From contig OENT01000202.1 in the NCBI GenBank assembly GCA_900239685.1, positions 62,001 to 126,000 of the forward strand: DNA of 64,000 bases, given 5' to 3'. The DNA is from Rotaria macrura. Lineage: Eukaryota > Rotifera > Eurotatoria > Philodinida > Philodinidae. Positions within the stretch are counted from its first letter, which is position 1, and each line of letters begins with the position of its first letter. Below the pieces are notes generated by a model. The model did no database searches, was not told the origin of the DNA, and saw only the letters and a list, made by a program, of their open reading frames with translations. The position numbers and the translations under genes are program-made. Of this stretch, positions 52,458 to 64,000 are shown piece by piece.

Positions 52458-54388
52458 ATGGTAAGTTTTACTACTAGTATATGTAAGAAAGAAATCAATA
52501 TTATGATTATTCATCGAGCAAAAAAAGAGAGGATTGTTGAATAGCTTGTGATACCTAACGTAACGTAAAGAGGTATGAGTAATCTTCTTGTCTGGTAAGA
52601 TATCTACTTGACAAAAACTACAAGAATCTATTAAATTATAAGTCTTTGAGCAACGAGACTAATCGTCTGGTCTGAATCACCATGTTTATCAAACGAACGG
52701 TCAGCTATTGCTTAGAGCTTTCTTCGATTTGCATACTAATCATCAATCGTATATGTACCGCTACTTCATAACATTGTGATGCATAAACAGTCGAGCCGCC
52801 CGCCTCTCTCACTTCGCTTGTTGTCCAATTAAGTTGATACTAACCCGAACACATTACTCGTCATCTTCAAAAAACAGAAGCAACACAAAAGAGAAACGAA
52901 AAGAGGCAGTAACGATTCGGACTACTTGCCGACAGATTATCACATTAGAGTGTGGCGGCATCAAGTAATGAGCCCCGAACAACAAGGCAAACGGACACGT
53001 GCTGTTTTAGTTCAAGCTAAAATTAGCTGATATAAATATATTCAGATTTTCTTGCCTGCCTTTGATCTTTTTTTGTTTCCCACCCACTATCCGATTTTTT
53101 TCAGCTCGTTAGTAATGACGAGCCACTTGAAATATAAATGCATAGGATCGCATAGATTGTATATATGCATTGTTTCTTCGGAGGTGGAACTTCAAAAAAC
53201 AAAAAGAACGACGGGTGTATGCGCATGATTGATATACATAAGAAAAATCATCGTTTTACCATTTCCGATTCGTTCAATTAGTAGACGAATGATTTATATG
53301 TTGACCGTTAAGAATTATTCATTTTCTTTTTTCTTTGCTTTTTGAAGGATCGTACAAACAATACAATGTCTCATCCACCTATTGCTCGACCTATACCATT
53401 AAATCCACGTTCAAATTCAACAACTAAAATTGAGAAACAACCTGTATCGTCTATACCATCATCATGGTTACCATTAGATCGTCTACATACAGAAGCTATT
53501 ATTCGACATAAAGCATTACAATTATTGCAAGCAAGATTTCCTCTGAATACTATCGATTTTCTTTCCTCAATTTCATCGCCTCTACCACCACCACCACCAC
53601 CGCCCATTCATCCTCATTCACTTGCTGCAATACTTTCTTCGTCCACTTCACCCAATAGTTCATCATCAACTTCTTTCAATTCAAGTTCATCAAGCTCGAA
53701 TTCTCCACCACCATCACATGCGTTAGCATTTCGAACACCATTATTACCTCCACCTGATACTCAATTATCAATATCATCACGAAAAGAAGCGGCGAAGCAA
53801 TCTTCAGATAAATGGTGGAGTGTCAATGAACATTCATCAAGTTTATTTGGTTCAGTAACACGACGATGCAAACGCTGCCGTTGTCCAAACTGTATAAATC
53901 AACCATCGAATATTTTATCAGATTCGTCATCATCATCGAAACGTCAACACATATGTCATATATGTAAAAAAATTTATGGTAAAACATCTCATTTGAAAGC
54001 TCATCTTCGTTGGCATGCTGGTGAACGTCCATTTCGTTGTCACTGGCTATTTTGCGGTAAAGCATTTACACGTTCAGATGAATTACAACGTCATTTACGT
54101 ACTCATACTGGTGAAAAACGTTTTGCATGTCCGAAATGCGGTAAACGTTTCATGCGTTCGGATCATTTATCAAAACATTCAAAAACTCATGATATTCCAT
54201 CATCATCGACGACGACAACGTCATCATCAACAATACCGTCAACAACAATTATTGATCATAAAACATCTAAACATATTGAAACGACTATTCGCAGTAGTAG
54301 TAGCAGTTTGAGTAGTGAAGAAATATGTGCAGAAATCTCATCACATGACGATGATGAACAGGATGAAATAATCGATGTGCAATATTGA
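52458..54388 (+). CDS. Sp-family (Buttonhead/Sp5-like) zinc-finger transcription factor, 2 exons
   Basis: Nuclear factor binding GC/GT boxes; Sp5/Btd members act in axial and appendage patterning and are often Wnt targets. Exon 1 contributes only ATG (52458-52460, donor GTAAGT). Exon 2 is 53348-54388, after acceptor TTTTTGAAG. The product is 347 aa; an in-frame ATG at 53366 is an alternative start. The N-terminal half is Ser/Pro-rich. The Buttonhead box [11 protein letters not shown] precedes three C2H2 fingers joined by Sp-type linkers: GERPF, then TGEKRF. Finger specificity residues [16 protein letters not shown] and RSDHLSKH are those of Sp/KLF proteins. In finger 1 the Cys pair is CHIC (CxxC) instead of the usual Sp CxxxxC, a two-residue contraction. 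A Ser-rich acidic tail ends DEIIDVQY. The 887-nt intron carries CCTTTGATC and a GC box. Confidence 0.93.
52795..52803 (+). promoter_or_regulatory. GC-box-like CCGCCCGCC in the Sp intron
   Basis: A GC-rich patch reading GAGCCGCCCGCCTC in AT-rich DNA. It contains GGGCGG on the other strand, the sequence Sp factors themselves bind, so autoregulation is possible. The position was read by eye. Confidence 0.35.
53059..53067 (+). promoter_or_regulatory. TCF/LEF-type site CCTTTGATC in the Sp intron
   Basis: Exact match to the high-affinity TCF/LEF core (CCTTTGATC), 281 nt before the second Sp exon. A related CTTTGATC lies 0.6 kb upstream of the ATG exon. Motif match only; binding is inferred. Confidence 0.4.
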
Positions 54389-54665
54389 CACTTGTTTTAT
54401 TTAAATAACAGTGATGTATAAACAAGATTTTTTTTTCTTCTTCTTCGAATGTCTCGGTGTTTCTTGTGTGTGTGTGTTTGTGTGTGATTCTCTTCTTATA
54501 ATATCGTAAATGTATATATATATATATATATATGAATCAATAAGATTGTCATCGTCTGCTTTTATTTATTCACAAAAAAAAACATGTAACATGATACTTT
54601 CATTGGTCATACGAGCGCTTTTTTGTTTTTGTGAAAAAAGTTTTATTAATCGTACATCATCAATT

Positions 54666-57600
54666 ATGCAAAATTTGAATAGACCAACAACAGAGATATG
54701 TACTAATCAAGTTAGTGATTGATTAATAGAGATAAAACAAAATCTAAGATATTTATCTTCAGTTATTATCTATTCCTATTGATGGTCGATGGATATGGGA
54801 TGGAAAAAGAAAGGAACTTGTTTATGAAAGGTATGAATGAATGAACTTGAAAATTAATTGATTAATTGAATATAATACTTCAAGTAAAAGTCGTATACAT
54901 GGTGATAAAAAATGGAATTCAAATGAATTATTGAAAATTGATTTAAGATCTGATGTAGTTCGTTATCAAAAACAGGATCGCCCCGTACAATATATTCTTA
55001 AAACCAAAGACAATAACAAGATCACACTTGATGATGTCATTAGTTAGTTAGTTTATTGTTTTAGTTTTTGTTACAATCAAATATTTTATTTTAATCAATA
55101 TTGAATCGATGTTAAGTTCGAGTATGATCATAAAAATCATTGTCGATTCCTTAGCAGAAAGATAACGTTAACTAAACTTATTCGTTAGTTCAAAATCATA
55201 AGTATTGAAGTTGAAATCTTGTATCTCAGTAAAACAATCTGTAGGTTTCCTGAATTATTCTTTATCTACAAATCAAACTGATTCAATTTGCAAAAAATAA
55301 GTAAATCCATACTCTGATAATATCGAAATACCGTCAAAAATATGGTTTTGACGTAACAAAAGAAAAATTGCAGAACACTCTTCGACCATTATTACATGTT
55401 TCACAACACTATACATGCTATGTGACTTCTATCGATTTTATTCATACAAAGAAAACAAAAAGCGTAGTTAAAAGAGGTCATCGACATTTTCATGTGGCTT
55501 TACAGGAAGCATCTTCTAATTTTAAATCTACAGTCTTATTCCTTTCAGATATCGAGAAATCTTAAGGTTTGAATAAAGAAATAAGTGATCCTTTGAATGT
55601 GAGACAAAGACTAGTCAACGAGTATTCAATTAGGTTGTTTTCGATGTTTAAAATACATACATATATTCTTCATTATTTTTCTTTCAGAAGCATCACTCAA
55701 TGTTATGAGTGAAATGTTTTACATACCTATTGAATTCGAAGAATATCTGAGGTAATAATTAGATATTTACATTGAATGAAAATATTTTATTGGAGATGAA
55801 TAGTATGCCTCAAGTACATGAATTTCTCTTGTGTGTACTGAATTATTTTTATTGGTTTTTTGAAACGATGGATAATGTTTCACTAGAAAATGAAAGATAC
55901 ATGTGAATTTTATGTGAAATCTATGATATGATGACAAAAAAAGTTTTTCTTTTCTTTTACTTCTTTTTCTATAGAGATCGTTCACAAATGGAAAAAAATC
56001 GAATTCAAATTGCATATGTTAATCTACTTGCTAGTTTACGCGAACTTGGTTGTAAATATGCCATACTCTTATTAGGAATTGGCCTAAAAGATTTTCATCA
56101 TATGCGTAATGGAGAGTAAGAATTACCTAAGTTCGTAATCGAGATTTTAATTCTGTCTCTGTCTCTCTCTATTTGTATTTTGTTTTATAAGTCTTACATA
56201 TTCATGCACACATGTTGATCGAACGATATATGAGTCTCTTTTTATATTTTCGACGTATTTTACTTGGATAACATTTTATCGACAAAATTTCGATATGATT
56301 CGAAATGAATTAGCTCGGTAGATTTGAAAAATTCATATATGTCATAAATTTATGTTCTACATGTTAGACTATTCCGAGCTGATGGCGACGTTGAAATGTT
56401 ACAAGATTCAATAGCAGAAGTAAATTGATGTAGAACATCAAACATGTAGAAGTTTCTATTGTAGAGTTTAGAGAGTCCAATGAAAACTGATTCCTCATTT
56501 AAGTCAAGAAATCGTTCGGAACTTATTGATTGTACGAAAATTCTTTCGAAATCATTGGCTAGAAAAGCTGCAAACATGAGGACAACTAGTGAAATACATA
56601 ATAGAAGTTCGATATATTGGAATATGAGAAAAACTTCTAATGAAACAAATACGTTGATTAAACAGCATCGGTCAAAAAGTCTTATGAGAAATGTTTTAAC
56701 AACACATGCTAATCAGTAAAGTTTTATTCATTTCTACATTTTTAAATATTTCATTTTTAATATTGATTAGACAAGGTTAGATTCTTTTGAGTACTATCAA
56801 ATTTCTATACAATGTATCAATAGAAGAAATAGAAGAATACGACGATTCAGATAGAAATTCATTTTATTTTCGTCAACGACAAAATTTACTTGTTTCTCAA
56901 CATACAAACCGTATTCGGGATAGTCTAATGAAAAACATCAAAAGTCAAAATCAACATATCGTTGAAGGAAAATATCGTCATATAAAGAGTATGTTATGTA
57001 GTTTGTAGTAGGATCTATTGATATATTGCAATTTCTATGTTGAAAAAGATAATAAAATAAAAAAACAATTGAACATTGAAGACATTGAAAGTAGATTGCG
57101 ACAACGTGAGAATATGAGACGGTAAATAATTCAACGTATAATAAATATTATGTTTGCTATTTTTTTCGGTAACATGAAAATAGTCAACGTCTTATAAAAC
57201 AACAAATAATGAAGTAAAACGACATTAGAAATGATTGCTTTTCATCAAAATAAAATTTTTACAGTCTCACATTGTACAAGAATTCTTCACTGCTACCTGC
57301 ACCATCGAATCCATTGAGGTAATTAACTCATATATTCATTTGTATCATTCTTAATTCATAGATTTTTATAAATATATAAGATTTAATATGAATAACAATG
57401 AAAACATTCCGTTGCAAATACAATACCAATTGAAACACGAGTAATCAGATAGCAACAAGATTTCTTAATAGCAATAGAAGTATTAATTTCAGTATTGGAA
57501 TCATTGGTAAAACTTGTTCTGATTTTGATTTAATACGTTTAACAATAAAACCTGGCACTGAGAATAATATAAAAATACCTGCGGAGTATCTTGTTCCACT

Positions 57601-57902
57601 CACAAATGAAATGTAAGTTTTTATAGAATCCATCGGTTTTCTTATTCTTCTGATAATCATTAGCTATTCTAGAAATGCAACTATACTTGATTATGATAGA
57701 GGTGCATTTTACAAATGATACATTAATATAATCGTCAAATATCACATGAACTGCGTAGTTATTGATACTACTCAATCGAACACTAACAGAGATAAATTAT
57801 GATTAAAAATTTATTCTGAATGATTACTACTTTATTTATAGACTGCAAGAAACGAAACTTAAAGGATTAAAAGATGTTGCTGTCTCTCATCTTATGCGAT
57901 AG
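54666..57902 (+). CDS. PPP1R36: PPP1R36-like protein phosphatase 1 regulatory subunit, about 15 exons
   Basis: PPP1R36 is a PP1 inhibitor-type subunit, in vertebrates mainly testis/cilium-associated. Exons: 54666-54710, 54763-54830, 54885-55042, 55374-55463, 55688-55751, 55975-56115, 56192-56317, 56368-56419, 56465-56715, 56771-56775, 56824-56988, 57049-57121, 57265-57318, 57493-57612, 57842-57902. The sum gives 490 aa with all phases consistent. The call rests on YAILLLGIGLKDFHHMRNGE, then THVDRTIYESLFIFSTYFTW with ITFYRQNFDMI, and RNELARLFRAD, which match my recollection of the central PPP1R36 domain. GRWIWDG near the N-terminus and SIGIIGKTCSDFD near the C-terminus also fit. Exon 4 (donor GTAGTT or GTTAAA) and the 5-nt exon are the weakest parts. 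Without the latter the protein would stop at 56719 and the last five exons would be a separate gene. Two donors are GTTAGT. Confidence 0.75.
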
Positions 57903-60900
57903 TATAACAGGAATGTATAAAACCCATTATTTTTGGAATTGTTTTTCTAGAACTCTACATTCTTTAAGGTCGAATTGATTTCAAACTGACAGATAAATGT
58001 ATTACAAACGATAAATTATGTTTGTATATGGTTAACTTAGTCAAAGTGTGCGTGTTTTTGTTTCGATATTTTGATTCTATCGATAGGATAAATTTCAGAA
58101 TAAATCAGATAAAATGTTCGAGTCTCACTCAAATGTTTATTTAGTCCTGTTTGGATCGGATTTGAATGTAAGACAATTCAAAACGTATTCAAGCATGTAT
58201 TGTCAATCATGCTTAAAATCTAGATTTTCTCTATTTATAGTTTACTTTTACGATAAAATTTAGTAGATATGAGAAATTCGCGTACACGTTGTAAATTTTT
58301 CATTCATGACAGAGCCATCATTGAGAACACCAGACAGAAACAATCCAAATAATGAAATTGAAAAGCTTCTGTTTATTGTTAATGTATTTTTAAAGTAAAT
58401 TAGATTTTGAATGCGAGTTTTGATCATGTATATTTAATGCGGTGCGAGACATAGCAGTTACGTAGTTCTTCGCCAGTTTTTTGTCTTCTTTCTTTCTCAA
58501 CACATGCATCCAAACTTGTCAGTTTCCGGGTCAATGATTTCGAGAGCGGGAAACCAGGAGATACTAATTCAAACGCAAGATTCAAATATCGAGTGGAGCT
58601 GGTAATTTTTTCTAAACATTTCTCATACCATTCTCAGTTCATCTGTCACTGGTCTGCGTACAATAAACATTTTGAAAGAGATTTCTCTTCTCTTGGGTTT
58701 TTAGATAATGCAAATGAAAACGAAAACAGAAGTTAGGAACCTATTTGTCCGTTTATATGTCAAATAAGTGTGAATCATTCAGATAATAAATCGATGATTC
58801 ATCAATAGTTGCTAGAAATCGATCAAAACGCTTTAATAGAGTCTCCAGAGCATCGAATTTGGGAATGGATGCTCGTAGTAACGTTGCCTCAAGTTGTATC
58901 AATTTATTGAGAAACAAACACCATCTTTGATTTTGAAGCTATTTAAAAATACTTGTAATTTCTTACAGATATTTACAATGAATTCGTAAGTCGACTGCTC
59001 ACTCTTTATTTTACATTCGTTTCTCTCAGCTAGAAACGAACAGAACATGAAACAAATGTTTAAATAATACTGTGTCATATGTTTTAAAAATGCTCATAAG
59101 CCTGTCATTTAGCTTCTTCCTTTTTAGTATAGGAGATATACACGAAAAATAATCACATCGCATGATTTAGAACTAAACTTTTATTGAAAAATTTAAATGG
59201 AATGAAAATGATAATTTCAAGCCTGTTATATTATCTGAGGAGAATTCGAATGGCAATCATGGGACAAATCGAAAATTTGTAAGAAACATAATCTGTCCCC
59301 TGTGATCCAACCAGAAAAATATGATGTTCGGTCCAAATGTCATTACTAACGTAGAAAATCCTTCAATTGATGCATCGCCTTTGAACACACATGTTCTGTA
59401 TTATACAAACACTGATAAGAGATTGCGGTCGTTCAGTTTGTTTTTGCTAAACTACTACGTTTCTGTGGATGTTTATTTTAAAAGGAAGGCTGTCACTTCA
59501 ACTTGTGCTTTTGCATAAAGATGCGTTTTGGTGAGAATCTATTTTTTTCTAAGTACATCATAACTTATTGTTGTCCCAATTCTAAGGTACAATTATGTTA
59601 GAAGAGTGCTTTTAAATGAATCGTTGCAACCGATGGATTGGATGTTTCAATTTCAAGATCAAAGCACATTTAAACATTGAAGACATCCAGCATAAAATAT
59701 CTCCTTTTCATTCAAGGATCATCTCTGGACAAACGAAAGAGTTGAATTTTGAAAATGAATTTTCTAAGTATTCACGAAGAAAAACACTACATTCATTTTA
59801 GTGCAGTATTCAAGATCGACACCTTGTACATCGTTTAGATTCAAAAGTGATTCATCACTTTGAAGAAATCTCTTGTCAATTAATTCTGTTTATGATTGAG
59901 AAATATCATGAATTGACAGATGAATTCACTATAAAATATCATATGAACCACTTAACGGAGTTGTTCACATGAGGTAGCAGCTAGATTCTAATGTTGCCAC
60001 TGTTTTCATTGTTTCGAAACGTTCCATTATGTGAAGCGATTTCTATTAGCAAACAAAAGAGTGTCAGAAGAATAAGAAGAGTTTTCTCCCCGTTTGATCT
60101 TGAATTCACATGCTTCTATTCGTACAAATGCTTTCTGCTTTTATATCCAAAGAGTTTACTATAGAAAGAAACACAACATCTCTGTCTGTTGAGTTTAGAA
60201 AGTACAAGGAACAACTATCTCATGGAGCAATAGGTTTCAATATTCACTCATAGTCTTAGAATAATAAAGATCGATGCACTTTTTTTCTACCGATTATTAT
60301 TTCATATTCTATCACAACGAAAAAAAAAAGAATCGTAATGAAGAAACAACCAGTTAAAGAATAAACAAATGTATCATCGTCATCGATTTCTTCGTACATA
60401 CTAGAGCATGAGAAACGAAATTTATTTTAATCAGATTTATTCTAGACAATACTAGACACCGATAAAAATTTTATCTAAAATAAGATACCCCTAGTACGAG
60501 CTTCATAAATCATGCACATAAAAGTATGCTACAATCACCAGAACATATTTCATAAAGATAAATAGAGTGAATAATTAATTGTATTAAAATACAACGAATC
60601 AATTTTCTATTAATTAAGAAAAACGCCTCTGACAACCTATCACACAGTCACGCAATGTGAACTGTTCTGTACGACATAATATATCGCCAACATTCAAAAC
60701 ATCTACGCGTTACGAATATTCATATTTCATTTAGAATAAACGTTATCGTTTCACTGTAGATTTTTTATTTGAATTTAAGAAATTCTTGAATGATTTTAAA
60801 TCTTTGATGACAGCATAACTCGTAAAACAGGTCACATTGGTATTCGTATCGAATGAGTGCTAGATGATTCTGAAGTAAAACGATCCTATTTCTTATTGAA

Positions 60901-62598
60901 TAGAGAAACAGAAAGAACGAATGTCATCTGTGCTAAAATATGCTGATTTAGATCATTTTCTTGCCTCTGTTGCTTCTTATACAAGTCCATTATTCATATC
61001 GTCGATGCTAGTCCCCATGATTAGATGACTTGTCAATAAGAAGATAAATTTCTCATTGACGACATTGAAAATCACAGATCTAATTAATATAATTAGTTAT
61101 AATATGGCAAAGAGAACATTAGGAAACCTCAATGAATTTTTTATTAAGATAATTTTATTCAACAAAATTCTTTAAAAAGTGTATGTTAAACAGTTAGAAA
61201 TTTTTCATCGAGGTTAATGGCCTCCTAGTAGCGTTTGAAAAAGTGCCATTATTTATTTCTCTATCAAAATTATAAAATAATTGTTGAAAATTTTGGCTGG
61301 CATATTCATTTGAACTCGATGTATTCTATTGGCAGAAACACTTATTCTTGTGTTCATCAGTATATTTCAATATTTGAGAGATCTATACTATGTTATTAAA
61401 AGATACGGTATCGTAGATTCTTTTAAACTAACTAAAGGCATCCATTGCTGATAGTCATCAGTTAAATAGGCATATAAGTAGAAGTTATTTGAGACTTCAA
61501 CATAATTAAAAACAAAACTCGAATACAATTAGAATAACGATTGTATCTTATACGTTTCTATGAAGCTACACTCGAGTCTTATTAGAGTAAATTTTCCATC
61601 ATGAAGCTCTCAACGAAGAGAATGAATGCATTTATATGATGTTTATTTTTCTCTAGAAGTTGTTATTCTAATATTAATTTATTTTAGAGTTCAACGTGAC
61701 TCGAATATGATCTATAAAGTATACATATATAATGCTAGTTCATTTTTTTGCTATGATATGTCATACAGACAAAAACACTAACAACACGTATTGCAATTGA
61801 TCCAGAACTTATTCTGAAAAAGAACAACAGCATTCATTCCGAGGGATATAAAAAAATGTATTGCGTAGTCAACCGTTGAAAGCAATTGTAATTGAGGTAT
61901 GAATGAGCCCTACCTTCTAGAAAATGAATCTAATATTGTAAATAATTCAAGTTATGAACGTTAAAATAATCAAAATATGAGAAAGAAGATCCTTCATAAG
62001 TTACATGAAACGATTGATTCACGTAAGAAAAACCTTACTTCATACTATAGGAATTCTAATTAATCTAATGATAACTTCCAAGAAATAGCTCTCTTAGCAA
62101 GTCTTTGATGAGTGAACAGGTCGTCCTCAGAACACAATCGTTTGAATTCAAGATTAATTTTTATACGCACTATGATCAAAGTAATGTCCAACTGATTTTC
62201 CGCTTTCGCTCATTGTTTCTATTAGATTGAGCGTATTTGAGAATTTTAGTATCGTAAAAAAACAGCATGTTAACAACGGCATTTCTTCCAGTATTTGACT
62301 TCTTTCAACTAATTCAAGGTATTATACTAAAAATTTTAACAAACATTTCGATTCTATCTTCTCCATCTTAAGAAAGAAACAAACTAAGAAAATTCTATTC
62401 AACTGTTCTTCTTAAGACTTGAATATCTGATGCAGAACATTCGATAACTATTACTCTATTCATTGAGATTTATCTTCGTCAAAATTTTCAAAATTATCCA
62501 TCTTTATGATTAGTCTATTATGTTAATTGATGAATAGATTTGCATTAAAAAAGAAGAATGCCTTCTTGTAGCAGTGATCTCAGATCAACTGCTCTTGA
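57903..62598. other. Intergenic DNA, nothing recognised
   Basis: AT-rich spacer between the PPP1R36-like gene and the desaturase. Open frames at 59321-59518 and 59616-59801 (+) lack domains and splice context. No RNA gene, palindrome or microsatellite of note was seen. Confidence 0.5.
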
Positions 62599-62604
62599 TT
62601 TATT
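62599..62604 (-). terminator. Poly(A) signal (AATAAA on - strand) for the desaturase
   Basis: TTTATT on the + strand is AATAAA on the coding strand, 129 nt past the desaturase stop. Confidence 0.4.
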
Positions 62605-62732
62605 TCATATTAAACTATAGGATATGACTCGCATAATACGATGACATTACGTAAACACAATAAAATAAGAAGTTCTCATCAGAAAATTCAGAAAAAAGAA
62701 GAAACTGGAAATCAACTATGAATTTTTGTTCT

Positions 62733-63941
62733 TTAACTTGCAAAATGTTTTAACGTTTGATAATTTCGAGACCAAATCGACCAAACACTTTCAAATTTGT
62801 ATTTAATACCATTATCTTCAGCCCATTGCTTTAGAATAGGTCTTACACGTGCATAATTATATTTCGGCATTGTTGGAAATAAATGATGTTCGAGTTGATA
62901 TTGCATACCACCCCATAACCATTCCATAAAGAAGTTATCGCATCGAGCATCACATGTCGTCAAAAATTGAGTTTCAACAAATGAATGAATGGAATCATGA
63001 TACATTTCTTCACTTTGATGTGTTGCCGTAACAATAAAAGCAACAAGAAAACCACCAAGAAGTATGGAACCAATAGCTACTTGCCAACCAAGTATACAAA
63101 GCCATATATAACTTGGTACCATCAAAATAAGTTCACGATAATTTGACGTATGAAATGAATGTTGAATGGATTGCCAACGCCAACTTAAATATAACAATGA
63201 ATAAACGGGTATAAAATATATATGTTGATAAGATCGAAACCAAAAATCTTTTTCTTTTGAAGGAAAAAATAAATGAAATACAGGATCGTTGGCAACATCT
63301 GTGTCGATACCAAGATTATTCGTATAAATATGATGAGTATTATGTTTATGTGACCACCAAGTTGGACTAAATGCATTAATGAAACCTGATAATGTTCGAC
63401 ATAACCATAGCATCCATGGACCACGCCCATGTGCATAATCGTGCCCAATCCAGCCAGCTTGTTGCATGCCAAATCCAATAATAATAATAGCTAAAAGATT
63501 AGAACCCCAATAGAAATGACAGAATGTACCGAACAAACACATGAAATAAGCTGAAAGATGATAAAATAATTCCCAAAATATCGATCGATTGAAATAACCT
63601 TCACGTATTAAATTTTCACGTAGTTGTCGAAACGAAAGTGTAACTTTGCTGGGTTCAATATATGGTAGTGTATATGAAACATGTATCGAAGAACATGGTT
63701 TCAAAAGGGATAATCGTTTAAATGCATCATCACTGTGTAGAGCATAAAATGCATCTGTTGCATCTTTCCCATTTAGATGCTGTAGAATTTCTCGACCACC
63801 TGGATGTACGTTTTGCCATTGTGTTAGATCATACCAATTTCCGTTAATATGTAAGTATAAACGATTACTATCGATGAACGATGATGTATCGTGATGTGCA
63901 TTTGTTAAGATTTTATGATTTGTCTCACCATTCGGAGCCAT
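62733..63941 (-). CDS. Cytochrome-b5-fused front-end fatty-acid desaturase, single exon
   Basis: Membrane (ER) di-iron enzyme that inserts a double bond between an existing one and the carboxyl end of a polyunsaturated acyl chain, using its own cytochrome b5 domain as electron donor. The 402-aa frame is uninterrupted. The heme-binding HPGG is at residues 46-49, with the partner His at about 69 (ALHSDD). The three histidine boxes are HDYAH (167-171), HNTHH (200-204) and QLEHH (349-353). The glutamine in place of the first histidine of box 3 is the hallmark of front-end desaturases. Hydrophobic segments surround residues 125-160 and 265-310. Delta-5, delta-6 or delta-8 specificity cannot be read from sequence. 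Unlike the other nine genes it has no intron, which would fit a retrocopy or horizontal acquisition. The ATG at 63939-63941 is the first in frame; only 59 bp of upstream sequence are in the window. Confidence 0.95.
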   Translation of the reverse strand: MAPNGETNHKILTNAHHDTSSFIDSNRLYLHINGNWYDLTQWQNVHPGGREILQHLNGKDATDAFYALHSDDAFKRLSLLKPCSSIHVSYTLPYIEPSKVTLSFRQLRENLIREGYFNRSIFWELFYHLSAYFMCLFGTFCHFYWGSNLLAIIIIGFGMQQAGWIGHDYAHGRGPWMLWLCRTLSGFINAFSPTWWSHKHNTHHIYTNNLGIDTDVANDPVFHLFFPSKEKDFWFRSYQHIYFIPVYSLLYLSWRWQSIQHSFHTSNYRELILMVPSYIWLCILGWQVAIGSILLGGFLVAFIVTATHQSEEMYHDSIHSFVETQFLTTCDARCDNFFMEWLWGGMQYQLEHHLFPTMPKYNYARVRPILKQWAEDNGIKYKFESVWSIWSRNYQTLKHFAS

Positions 63942-64000
63942 TGTAAGATTATCATACGATATAGAAATTGAATGATAAATATCGCAGAAAAGACGATATT

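Noticed and set aside
54763-55042. Argonaute N-domain-like reading of GRWIWDG...
   Set aside because: The following exons encode PPP1R36-type helices, with no PAZ, MID or PIWI motifs; the resemblance is limited to a DG-x-W pattern.
55368-55565. Longer 65-codon frame overlapping PPP1R36-like exon 4
   Set aside because: Its phase does not join the flanking exons; the shorter frame starting HSSTIITCF fits both junctions.

Overview
The window reads as nuclear DNA of a small invertebrate animal. It is strongly AT-rich. Genes are split by GT-AG introns that are mostly 50-75 nt long, with a few of 0.3-1.2 kb. The gene set is plainly metazoan: a Wnt receptor (Frizzled), Groucho/TLE, an Sp-family factor with a Buttonhead box, Rab7 and TFIIB. 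Base composition, intron size and one small patch of TGTGGG-like repeat suggest a rotifer, perhaps a bdelloid. That is an inference; no sequence here was compared with a database.

Ten protein genes were reconstructed exon by exon. In every multi-exon gene the reading phase is preserved across all junctions, and the proteins match family length and motifs. On the + strand they are: nucleoside hydrolase (4.3-5.4 kb), Frizzled (8.0-10.1 kb), Groucho/TLE (35.8-39.3 kb, 15 exons), Rab7 (42.8-43.8 kb, 7 exons), DPH6 diphthamide synthetase (46.5-48.1 kb, 8 exons), an Sp/Buttonhead zinc-finger factor (52.5-54.4 kb) and a PPP1R36-like protein (54.7-57.9 kb, about 15 exons). On the - strand they are: TFIIB (12.6-14.9 kb, 7 exons), the 3' part of a PNUTS/PPP1R10-like PP1 scaffold (15.6-20.3 kb, 5' end not found) and an intronless cytochrome-b5 front-end fatty-acid desaturase (62.7-63.9 kb).

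The rest is low-information AT-rich DNA, with a gene desert of about 15 kb from 20.3 to 35.8 kb. The non-coding parts hold several structured elements. These are a foldback element inside a PNUTS intron (16.66-17.04 kb), an inverted duplication at 27.4-28.3 kb, a block of helically phased T-tracts (44.7-44.9 kb) flanked by GC-rich CCTGGC palindromes and hairpins (44.4-45.8 kb), an inverted-repeat patch with telomere-like repeats at 0.7-1.0 kb, a coding frame broken by one TGA (22.3-22.7 kb), and dense TA/CA microsatellites upstream of TLE and of the Sp gene.

Three genes belong to one pathway: the Wnt receptor Frizzled, the TCF corepressor Groucho/TLE, and an Sp5-like factor with TCF-type sites in and upstream of its first intron. 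Two others (PNUTS-like and PPP1R36-like) are regulatory subunits of protein phosphatase 1. No operon or defence-type system is visible, and the neighbours otherwise look functionally unrelated.
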